Positions 23,801 to 35,800 of a stretch of DNA of 64,000 nt are shown here, piece by piece (positions within the stretch are counted from its first letter, which is position 1; the number at the start of each line of letters is the position of its first letter). The notes beneath the pieces are model-generated. The model saw only the letters and a list, made by a program, of their open reading frames with translations. It searched no databases and was not told the origin of the DNA. The translations under genes were made by a program, and so were the position numbers. The DNA lies in contig NC_071393.1 in NCBI RefSeq assembly GCF_022682495.2, forward strand, positions 97,081,010 through 97,145,009, given 5' to 3'. Origin of the DNA: Desmodus rotundus (taxonomy: Eukaryota; Chordata; Mammalia; Chiroptera; Phyllostomidae).

Positions 23801-26800
23801 GACTCAACAAACATGTCTTGAGGGTTTTCTATGTGTCCATCCCTGGCTTGGCCCTGGGGACAGATGTGGCTAAGAGAGGGCACTTGTGCCCTCGGAGCTC
23901 AGGGTTACCCACAGCACAGCATGCAGACACTGGTGATTTTCTTGGATCACACACAGGGCTGTGCCAGAGAGCTCTGCGTGGTCCCATGTGGCCTTTTGGG
24001 CCTTTGGGACGGTATCACATAGATTGTGACACAAGGACTATGTCCTGTCACGAAGTGCAGGCTCAGGAGCCAGATGCTGGGTGGGAATCCCACTCAGTGA
24101 CTTACCAGCTGGGGGGTCCTCATCAGACCTTTTAATCCTCTCTGTACCTCAGCTTTCTCCTCAGTAATGTGGGAATACTACCACCTCCTCCACCACCACC
24201 ACCACCACCTCCTCCACCATCACCATCACCACCATCACCACCACCTCTACCACCATCACCACCTCCACCACCATCACCACCTCCACCACCATCACCACCT
24301 CCAACTCCATCACCACCATCACCATCACTTCCACCACCACCACCTCCACCACCATCACCACTTCTACCACCATCACCAGCACCACCATCACCACCACCTC
24401 TACCACCATCACCACTTCCACCACCATCACCACCTCCACCTCCATCACCATCACCACCACCACCTCCACCACCTCCCTCATCATCACTGCCACCACAAGC
24501 TTCACTGCCACTACCACCAATTACCACCATCACCACCACTACCACCGTTATTGCTAAGAGATGAGCACAGCACCTGGGCACTGTAAGTAGTTACTAAGAA
24601 GGAGCAGTAGCTTGTTGGGCATAGAAGGTGGGGAGTCTCAGGCGGGGACCCTGGTGGGCAGGACCTTGGTGTGCTGGGGAACATTTGTGGCTGGTGGAGC
24701 TTAGGGTGTGGAGGTGAGTGCAGAAGTGGCAGATGGTGGGTGGGGAAGCAGGGCAAGGCCTTGTATGCCATAATAAGGAGTTTGAAATTTATTGTGAAAG
24801 CAGCTGGGAATGATGGGAAGTTTTAAAGTGGGGATAACCTGTTCTGATTCTCGTTGGAAGGCTCCTTCTGAGAGAGCCTGGAGGATAGACTGCAGGCAGA
24901 GGGTGTGTGTGTGCACGTCTGTGTGTGTGAGAGCCAAGGGCACAGGCTGAAGGACCTTTCCCCCTGTTCCTGAAGGGCTCAGACCCCTCTCCTGGTGGTT
25001 CTCAGGCCTGGCAGCACACTGACTTCTCCCTGGCTGCTGTAAAAGCACACGGTCCAGGCCCCGCCCCAGACTGTCAATTAGGATTTTTGGGAGAAATCTG
25101 GACACAGGAATTTTTAAGCTCCCAGATGATTCTAACACACAGCCAGTCAGGTGCCTGCCTGGACACCTCCTCTCCCACCTCTGCCCTTCACCTCAGGCAG
25201 GCCGGGCAGGTCGCTGTGGTCTTACCTTCTGGATCAAGCTGGCAAATTGCAGGTTTGCTGACTGTGAAATATTTAGGACCGTGCTATAGGCATTTTCGCC
25301 CCTGTTCTCCAGCACGGCCTCCACTGCCACCCGCCGGCGCGTGCTCTCCACGATGAAAACTGTGGTGTCAAAGGACAGCGTGTATGCGGAGCAGTCCCGA
25401 GCAGGCTTCCTCAGCACCCTCTGGCAGTACTCCCTGCAGGAAAGAGACCGCCAGGGTCAGGCCGAGGGAAGGGGGAGCGCAGGGCAGATTACTCACGTTT
25501 CATCTCTCTACTCAGCACGTTTCCCTTCAGGCTTCGGCTGCAAGGAAGCTCAGAGCTAAATGTAAAGACAATTCTGATGAATAGCTTAGGTTCTTGGAAT
25601 ATTTGCTTCTTCATGCTTCTACAAGGTTTGAATGGGCCATTTCTATTTATTGTATATGTCGTAGTGTATCATGGTATATATATATTTTGTCTCAATCATC
25701 TCATAGTTGTTCAAAAGTTGAGCACAAATTATTTGAAAATATATTACATAAATTTAAAATAGGATATTGTTCCTTATTTTTCCTTGTATGTTACTTTGTT
25801 TCTTCCAGGGGATTGTGGGTACCTTCTGCCAGTCTCCTTAGCATGGAACTCAACTGGTCAGTCAATGAACCTTAAAGTTCACCTTGGCTGGGGGTTGGAG
25901 GATGAGTACCTGGATCTCCAGGCCCCTGGCCTCCACCTTTTGGTGGTTTTGTAGTATGGACTCCAAAGGAAGGATCCCTTTTACTAAACAGTTTGAAGAC
26001 GTTGGTTTAGACCAGAAGCATTCACTTTACAGAGCAGGTAACTGAGGCTCAGAGATCGAAGAGACTTGCCTGAGGTCACACAGGAGGTAGAGGCAGAACC
26101 TGGGTTACACTCAGGCTCCAATATCAGTGTTCAATCCATGCTGCTTATGAGAAGGGTATGAAGGAAGTAATCCAGGGCCCTGGGAGCGCTGGCACCCCCA
26201 GCAGGGAAGGACGAGGAGTCGGGGTAGGAGCAGGGAGGAGCCAAACTCACATGGCTGTGGGCAGGTCACTGCGGGCATCCAGCAGGAGGTCAGGGACGCA
26301 GTGCTCGTCCTCATTGCAGCCATTCCAGAAGGGGACCTGGGCCAGGGAGAGCCAGGGGTGGGCGGCTGGATAGGAAACCCACAGCCTGGAGGCCCACATT
26401 TGCTGCAGGCCATCCCTCACCCCCGCAGCACACCAGCTCCTCTCTCTATTGCCCTAGACACGGGCTAAGTCTTGTCTGCCCTTTTCACAGACCCCGAGCT
26501 GCTGCTGCTCAGGCTTTCGCATAGATTTTAACTTGTTTAAAACATGGCTCAAAATCAAAACTCAAGTCTTTTTGGGTCCCTCTCAGTTTTTAACTGAGCT
26601 GGTGGCACAAAATACCCACTCACCCAGCAGAGCAGTTCCAGTGAAAATGTACTGCTCACCCACTGTGTGGGGGCCAGGTCTGTGGCACTAGGGCTACGGG
26701 ATGAGGAAGACCCAGCTGCTGCTCCAGCTCATGGGAAGATTGGTGTGCGAGCAAATAATTGCAGTGTGAAATGGGCAAAAAATAGAAATCTGTATGACGA

Positions 26801-29800
26801 ATAGAAGAGGCAGAGGAGAGGAAACAGTTATTTTGCCCTGGTGATGGTCAGAGGAGGCTTCTGGGAAGCCCAGGGAAGTTCTGCAGGATGACCCGGTGAG
26901 GTGGATGGACCAGAGGGAGAGGGAAGTCCAGGAGGGAGGATGAGCCTGTGCAAAGGTCCTGAGACATGAAGCAGCACGGGGAGTTCAGAAAATGGCGGCT
27001 AATGTGGTGATGCTATAGTAAGGGTGGAGGAGATGGGAGATGCGCAGGGGCCTTGGGGTCACGCCTTGCAAGTGACAGGACCCACTGACTGCTTTTGGCA
27101 GGAGGGTGTCCTGCCAGACCTGTATACTGAAGGCTCCCTCTGGCTTCTGTGGGTGGGCGAACTTGAAGAGTCAAGGCTACAGGCAGGGAGCCCATTGAGG
27201 AGGCTGCTGAAATGTTCACGAAGGGGGTGATGTGATTGGTGTCGGTGTGGTAGTGGGTGTGCCGAGGCAAAAACAGGTCAGGGACCTCGGAGGTGGGACC
27301 AGTAAGTCCCGGAGTTCCTCGGGGCTAAGGGAGAAAAGGGTCCAGGATGCTGGCTGAGTTTCTTTTCATGTCTGGAAGGATGGCCGCACTATTCATCCAT
27401 CAGTGGAGGGGGAAGAGGAAGGAGCGTGTTCGGGCCGCTGGGCACTCAAGCCTGGCGCTGAGGGGCAGCAACGCACGACCAAGAACACAGCCCACACTCA
27501 GGGGACGGGAAACAGGTGTCACAGAGGCCACGAATGTCCTGAATTCATGAACTTTTCTCAAAGGGGAGCTCCCTGGCCTTTTCTTAGGTCCACAAGCTCG
27601 TAACTGAGACACATTGCTGTCCAGCCCGCCCCTCGGCTTCCCCCTCACAGGGTGGATCTGCGCCACCCTGTAACAGCACCGGGAAGGAGGACGGCAGAGC
27701 CATGTAAAGTAGGGCAGAAAGAGGTCATTCCGTGAAGGGACACGTTCAAGATGCTTTGGCAGCCTCAGGGGCTTCACTGTAGTGTAGCAACTGTGTCATT
27801 CTGGTGATTTCAAGTCCCCAATAAAGCAGCTCCCGCTTCTGCCCAGCATACTCTAAGAAGTGGGAAAACTCCATAATAACCTTTGGGAACATTTCTATCC
27901 AGCTCATTAAAAGGAGCAGTTTAACGCGATGAGCAGTTGTTATACTCCGTTATGTGGAATGGCTCGTTCCCCCGAGAGGTGAGATATTACAGCACCGGAA
28001 CAGTGCTGGGCAATTACTAGATGCTACACAGGAATTTGTGTAAGAGTGATGGGAAGAGTGTTTCTAGTTTGCTGGGGGCTAGAAATCCAGATCCACAGGA
28101 TTTCTAGAAGTTTAGCTGCTACTCAAAGCCCTCGATAGTACGGCCCGGACTATCTTTTCCAGCTCTCTTCCTCACCTCTTCCTCACACTCGCTATTTTGC
28201 ACGTCCATACCTTGGTTACACTGTGGGTGCTCCCGGAGTGAAAGCCCATCCTCCCCATCTCTGCATGTCTTGAGTCCTGTCTATCCTTTAAGGTCCAGTT
28301 GAAAGCCACTTCCTCCAGGAAGTCCCCCTGCCCCATCATCTGGCTGCTCGATTACACTTCCTCTGAGCTCTTCCCCCGGCCCACGGCCCTGTCACCGCCT
28401 TGCGCTGAGATCACCGGTGTCGGAGCAGAGAGTACCCTGCACGTTAATCCGCATCCTGTGCTTCCACCTGCCCGTAGAATGAGCGACACGCACTCACTTA
28501 CTCATTTGCTGTCAAGGCTTTGTAACTACCATGGTGGGAAAAACATTAGTGACTTAGTGACCCCAGCTTTTCCCCTCTCCTGGGTTTGCCGGTCCATTTC
28601 TCTCCCTCTCTTGGGCTGCATTTTAAGGCAGCCTCTCCTGTGTTTGTGACTTAGAATCAGGGAGAACGGGGAAGAGTGTGAAAGTCGAGGGTTGGGTGGT
28701 GGAGTGTGGAGGTCTGGGAAAGGGGGGATGCCAGAGGCCCTGGGGGTGGGGGTTTGATGGGTGAATGGGAGGAGAGGGGATTTTCAGAAGTGTTGTTTGG
28801 GTCCTTTCATGTCGGAGAAATACATGTAAGAAGCGAGTATCTGGAATTCTGTTTGCTGGCTGGATTCTATACAGTAATCTTCAGAGACCGGACCTCACAG
28901 ATCATGGTGTTGAAAACTTTGGGGTGTATTTTAGAGTTGTTTGCTAAATCTGAGGGTTCAGGTACAGGGGACTCCGTTGTACCCGTGTCGCCTGCTCTCC
29001 CAGCACAGCTCCGACAGAGGTGGTGGCTGCCTGACATTTTCTTTGAGGGGATGTGGGAGGAGTGGCGGATGTGGGAGCATCTAGTGTCGGGTTTCAGAAA
29101 ATTGTGATGGCCCCTGGAGCCAGGGATCAGAGAGTGTTGCCTGCTCTCTGAGGTTGAGGGTGAGGCCAGAGCCGAGGGTGAGGCTAAAACCACCTAGTTC
29201 GGGGAAGACTGTTAATAAGTCAGTCATTCAGCAAAGCACAGACCAGGCTCTCAGGCCTCCGGGGCCCTCATTGTAAATGAGGTGGCGATTGAGACTAAGC
29301 CCCTCTGGTCCTGTGAGTCTCGGGTCCCGTGATCCACTCAGTGCTCACCCTGTGTAGGGACATGGGGGACCCTCCAACAGGAGAAGGCCCTTACCCTCAA
29401 AATACTGCTCAGCACAGGTCACAAGGAACGAGGGAAGGGCCGTGTGGTGGGTTTGCTGGGCAGGAGGTGGGAAGGTGTGCTGGGGAAAGAATTCCTCTGT
29501 ACCTGTCACTCTCAGGTCTGGGCTTCAGGGAGGAGGTGGGCTTGGGGCTGAGGTGTGCCCCCACACTGTGTGCCCTGCGTGCCAGCACGTACCGAGACCC
29601 TGAGGGTAGTGGGCCAGCCGTCATCCAGCATGGGGCCGTGGTCGGGGTCTTGCAAGGAATACTCCACTGAGAAGGTCACTGGCTTCACGTAGTCAGCGGT
29701 GTCCTGTGTGGGAGGAGGTGAGGGAGGGGTGAGGGCTGAGGGAGCACCCGAGCCTCCGAGAGAGGACTTCACTTCCCTAAACCTGGAGGGCAGTGCCCTG

Positions 29801-32800
29801 TCCGCCCTCAGCATGAGTCCAGGATGCAGGAGCTGCCTGGGGTGGGGGCTGGAGGGTCCCAGGAGGGGCCGCAGCTGAAGAGTGTGCCTCCTGGAAAAGA
29901 CCCTGGGCTTGGCGTATGGCAACCTGGCTTCTTGGAGGTTTCACCAAACTCCTGTTCATCCTTCAAGGCTGGACACCCATTTCCCCAACACCTCGGCCTC
30001 CAGGAGGCCAGGCAGCACCCACCCCCATGTCCTGTCCAGCCCTGTCATGGCCACTTCCACGTGGCATTCAAACTTCCTGATTGCGTGTCCGTCTCCCTCC
30101 CTCAGAAGCCTCTCAGCGCCATGCCCGCACTGTGACAGGCTCAGTGAGTGTGTTAATCCTGTGAATGAAAACCTGTGACTGGCACAGGGCTGATTCAGGC
30201 AGTCATAGGTATGTATACGTTTACCTATGTATAAATGGTAAGAGGGGATGCCCAGAGCTGCTGAAACAATCGCCTCCAGGGATCCCAAGTCCTGACGTGA
30301 GTGGCTTCTTTGTATTAAGGCAGTGGCTCTCAAACTTGAACTTGTATCAGAATCCCCTGGGGGTTCGGGGAGGGCTATTAGAACACTGAGTCCCACCCCC
30401 AGGGTTTCTGATTCAGGAGGTCTAGGGTGGGGCTTGAAAACACGCATTTCTATCAAGCTCCCAGGTGATGGAGATGCTGCTGGTCCGAGGACCACACCTG
30501 GCGAACCAGAGTACCAACCCATCAGAAGAGGCACAATATTAACATAAGAGGGGACTTCTCACTCTCTGCTAGCTTTTTCTGACTTTGCCCATTGCATCCT
30601 GGGGCCAGGGGGCTCTAAGTGACCCCTGCTGTGTCCCTGAGGCTGGAACAGTTGGCCTGGGTACTCGAAGCTTCTGGATGAGGTGAACTTTTCATCCTCT
30701 TCTTTACCTACTGCTTCTCCCTCTCTACCAGGCTGGCCTCTTTCTGCCCTTCCCCCCAGCTTATCCACTCCACTGGCCTGCCTTTCCTGGTCTTCAGTTT
30801 CAAATGATGCCATTTATCCTTTTTCCCTGCTGTGACCCTGTTCTTCCTGCTAGACCTCAGTGGGCACCCCTCCCTCCTCGCATTTCGCCCCTGCTGGAGA
30901 GTCACTGGGTGCTTGAAAGGTGGGGAAGAAGGAATTCTGGAGGAGGGTGCTGTCAGGTGGTAGGTTGTAACCTTTTCTCTGGGGCCTGAGTATGCAGTGG
31001 CCACAGTCCAAGACAAGGCCTGTGGGCTGGCCTCCTGAGGTCTGCTGGCACCAGCTGGGCTCCTGACTCCCCCACGGCAGCACCCCCTCCATCTCTGTGT
31101 CCCCTTCCTGTAGGAACTCGGTCCTGCTAGTGGGGCTGCTGGGCATCAGGCTCACCAGGACATGGAAGGTGATCCGATCACAGTGTTCCTGGCCGGAGGA
31201 GAGCAGGGCAGCCCTGTTCGTGTATCGGTCCCCGCCCTCATCCAGGTGGGCTCGTGGTGTGTACCGCCTCTCATCCATGGTGGCATTGTACCGGATGCCT
31301 AGAGCAGGGAGAGGCCAAGACCATGAAGGTGAAGTCACGTTTCCATCCAAGACTGTTTGCCTGTCATTTAAAATAGCCTCTGGAAAGGCAACCTCCTCCA
31401 GGAAGCCCTCCAGACTAGCCAGGAAAGAACTGCTCCTCTCCCCTCAGGAGGCCCAGTGTGGGCAGGAAACTCCCAGGCAGAGAGCAAGCAATGCCGTGAG
31501 AAAGAAGAAAAGGAAGAAACTGGACAGTAGAGGGAGATAGAAGGAGGAGAAAGGGAACTGGGGCTGACAGTGAAAGGAAAGACAGGAAGAGATGGAGAGA
31601 GAAGTGACTGTGGTACAAGAGGAAAGAGGACAGGCCAAGGGGTCAGGGTGATGCCTGTCTGAGCCCCTCCTGGAGTCAACACGACTTTCCATCCCTCTCC
31701 TTTCCTCTTCCCAGCTCTCACCCTCAGCCCTGGGATCCCGTCACGTCTGGTTCACAGGCTCTGCGAGTGGCAGGTCCCATCACACCAAGGAGTGGGCCAG
31801 CCCCCACCAGCTTCCCACCAATTCCTCAAACTTAAGACTCTGTTCCAGGGTTAAAGGTCTATAGCTTCCTCCCCTTCAACTAGGCTGATTCCAGGAAAGG
31901 CTCAGTCCCTTTTCCTGTAACCCAGCTGGCCATCCGGGTATGCCAGGTCCTTGCCTCCTTCTCCTTTCATAGGGAGAAGTGGAAAGAAGGGCACAGTCAC
32001 CCAGGCCTGCCTTTGTCCTCATCTTGCCCCGGACACCCGTTTCTTCTTTGCCTGGTTGGCCCTGCTCCTTGGCTGAGAAGCTCTCCGTAGTCCCCACTTC
32101 CTGCACGGGCCCAGCCAGGTCCTGGCCGGGTCCTAGAACCAGCAGCTGTCACTTCCCAGAGCTGCCTGGTCCCAAGGCTGCCATGAGCAGGTGTCTGGCC
32201 CCAGCCTTGACTAAAAGTGGAGTGATGGATCCTCAGAAGGAAACCGCCCACTACAGACTCACTCCTCCGAGCAGTGACCACCGCTACCCGGGTCTTCATC
32301 TGCCTGATTGCCTGGTTTCTGGGGCTCCCTCGCCCCGCCCCAGGCCACCTGCCCTGGGTCTGACTCTTTCTCTGCATTCAGACTGACTTAATGGCTTTCA
32401 CACCCCGGTTTACTCCACTGCTTCCAGTCCTCTGTTCTGATCCAAACTGCACCCCAACTACCTCTTTTTTTCTGGCCTTGCCCTCGGTTACCATGGCTCA
32501 CTGCCATCCCCGAGATGGCATGATATCCCCTCTCTGTCCCTTGGAATTAGAACACCAAATGGGCATCCAGCAGTCATCAAAGGTGGCCCTAGGTGTGACC
32601 TGGCACTTAAAACCCAGGTTTTGAAGCAGAGCAATCCCGAAGTCCATGGGGGGAGAGAGTGGGGCCCGGTTTACCGACTGTCGCTGTTTGGAAATGGGGT
32701 GCCAGGAAGACGGGTGTGAAGCAGAGGAAGGCGGCCAGGCAGGTGGCATCTCTGCCGCTGCGTTTGCAGTCCCTGTGGAAGATGTTGATCTTGGCTGGCT

Positions 32801-35800
32801 CAAAGTGGAGGCTGGCATTGATCTGAACCACGGGGCGGGACCTGGAGAAGAAGGCCCTGCTGTGACCTGGGGGAAAGGTGGAGGGCCAGACGGGAGTGCA
32901 ATCTGCAAGACTACCACTGGAGGGAGAGGCCGGGTGTGGGGATGGGGGCGCAGAGGAGCCCCAGCTGTTGAAGGATTGGGCAAAACCTGCACAGGTGATA
33001 AGGGGTGGGCTCAGCGACCTCCGTGACCCTTGAGGCAGCCCTTGTTTTCCTTGCTGCGGACCATACTGGCTTCCTTTTGCCTCCACATCACTTTTAGGTC
33101 AGTGGTTCCCAACCCTGGATAAACAGTAGAATAACCTAGAGAGAGCTTAAACAAAGTCCTGGTGCTGAAGTTGCACTCTAGGTCAAATTAAATCAGAATC
33201 AGCATCAACATGTCTTGAAGGGGAGCTTCTATATTTTAAGACAGTGGCACATGTTCTGGAGATCTGTGCAAATGCAGGTCCTGATCTGATAGGTGGGCAA
33301 GATGCTGCCTTTCTAGCAAGCTGCAGGGTGATGCTGCTGCTGCGCTCGGTCCCTGGACCAGATTTGGAAGAGCTTGGGGCGGAGGCTCCCCAGGCGATTC
33401 CAGTGTGTAGCCACAGCAAGCAACCAGTCCCTGTGCTAGAGATTCTGCCTGGTGTACCCGACACTACCCACCCAGGCAGCCAAGGAGACGCAAACTTCCT
33501 CTTCTATTGGTCTGAGGCAAACATATTCAGGGAAGGAAATGTATCGCCTTTCCAAATCATGCATTTGTATAAAACAAAATAAGTGTAGTGTGATTTAGAT
33601 GCTTCAGAGTTTCAGCGTGACTGCCTGTCCTAATGCTCTGCTTTTTTGTAGCGTAAGGGGAGGTGCTGCCTCCTCTGTGCTGTGGAGTGAAAAGGGTGAA
33701 GTTGAGTCTTGGCTCCGTTGGTTCCTCCCAGGGCCTTGGGCAGGTCACATGATCTCTCCCATGGGAATTGTGAGACCCAAAGCAGGTAAGTGAGACAGTG
33801 TAGAGTGCTGTGTAAACATAATATTTTATATCAGCGGTTCTCAGACTCAGCTGCCTATTCATCACAAACACCAGTGGAGTCTTCAAAACTATCTGCTGGC
33901 CTCTCTTCTAGAAACTCTATGTGGTTTGGGGAAAGCCTGGGCAGTGAGAGTTTTGAAAGCTCACCAGGTGGTCCTATGGGCAGTGAGTGCTGTGTGAGAC
34001 CCAGGGGATTGCACCATACAGTCTCCCCAGTGGGCTCTGTCCACAAGGGCATCGCTGCTCGGGGCTTTGGAGGAAAGCAATCTCTGTATTACATACATAT
34101 GCTGTCCTACTAGCAGAGAAGGGAGATCTGTTCCTTTAAATAGCTGGAAAGGCTGAAGTTGAAAATATGCCTATGTAGCCAGAGCTTTCAGGGTAAATTC
34201 TGAGAGAGGCTTTTTGACACTAAAAGCTCAAAAACCTTAGAACTCCCTTGAGAAGAGGGATTGGGTCTTGAGAATAATTCGCAGTCATTTCATACAAAGG
34301 AGATTTGTAATCACGACGGGGTAAGAACAGGGTGAGTTTGGCTGACAGTGATTAAAGACGAGGGACAAAGATCCCGAAGCTTAGCTTTAAAACCCTGTGT
34401 CCATCACAAGTCTCAGGAGAGCCCAAGAGTCAAGAAAAGCGAAGGAACCAACCACAAAATCACAGCATTGCCAAGGCCGCCCACCGCCAGGTCGACAAGC
34501 CCATCCTCGTTGAGATCCAGTTGCCCGTGGAGGCTGCAGCCAAAATACTGGAGGCCAGGAGCCAGCTCCGAGGCGGCGATTCTCTAGGGAGTAGGAGGGA
34601 AAAGCTGGGACCTGACACTGTTGGAACTGGGTGGGGCATGGCCACCCTACACAAATGGGAACCCTGGAGGGAGCCTGTTTGAAACCATGGGGAGGCTTCT
34701 CCAGCCCAAAGCTATCTCCTGGTCTGTGCTGGCACCTGAAATTTCTACCATTAAGTCACACCTTTGGACTAAAGTATTGTGTCTGGAAAAAGTTCCCCAG
34801 TAAGTATAAATTATGTTACCTGGCAGGTAACCCAATTAGTATCTCTAACTGTGGTATGCTGACTATCTTACTAATAACATTTTGAACAAAGATAATAACC
34901 CTGAGGGGATCGGACTTGGGATGGGTCACTTTTGAGGGGAGCAAGGGGTCCAGCATGAGGCATTTCTGGAGAAGAGCGAGCCCGGATAGTTCTCTGCTGT
35001 GGTCAAGTGCATGAACGCACGTGGCGGGGTGAGGTTCGGGCCCTTGGGGCTCTGTTGTTGCTGTCAGCAGGGAGAGGGTGCCCATTTTTCCTGAAGAAAA
35101 ATGTACCCATTTTATAGCTTCGACACAAGGCAAGTAGAGCTAGGAGATGGGAACCCTTTCCTGGGCGAGGACACAGGACAATCCTGAACCCAAAGGCCGA
35201 GCCCAAGCTACAAGGACTCTAGGTCCCAGCTCCGCCCATTGGCGCTACCTGCTTTGGCGTCTTTAGGAGGCTGCCTCGGAGGCCGTGGAAGATGTAGATG
35301 GCGCCTTCATGGTTGTCCTCCAAAGGTGCTCCCACCACCACGTCGCTGTAGGAATCTTGATTGAGATCCCGCACCGAGACGATGGAGGACCCGAACCGGG
35401 CATTCTGGTAACTGTGGGAATCCTTCAGTGTTCCGTTGTAAACAAACCGGTTCTGTAAAACCGGGCCAGGAAGAGACTCAGGGGGACTCGGCAAGGGCCC
35501 TCAGGGTCACCATCCACTCTGGCCCGCAGCATCCTCGCTCCACCCCACCTTCCCCAGCATCCCCTCTCTGGCCACAGAAGCCCAGTGAGAGAGGAGCTTC
35601 CCAGCCTCCCCTGCCTGGCTCAGTAGGCAGGTGCTGGCCTCTCTTGTGACTCAGTTTCCCTCGTGGATGAGGGAGTGAAGGCAGGGACTAGGTGCCCCTG
35701 GGAGGCTGCCAGCTGCACACCGCAGTACCTGTCTCAGGCTGTAGACATACACCCTGCCTCGCTCTCGGCCCTCGCTGAAGTACATGGGGGCGCCCACCAG

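Noticed and set aside
24161..24586. Long open frames rich in His, Pro/Ser, Gly or Val on both strands
   Set aside because: They are all translations of the CCA triplet array. Five frames stay open at once, which is a composition effect.
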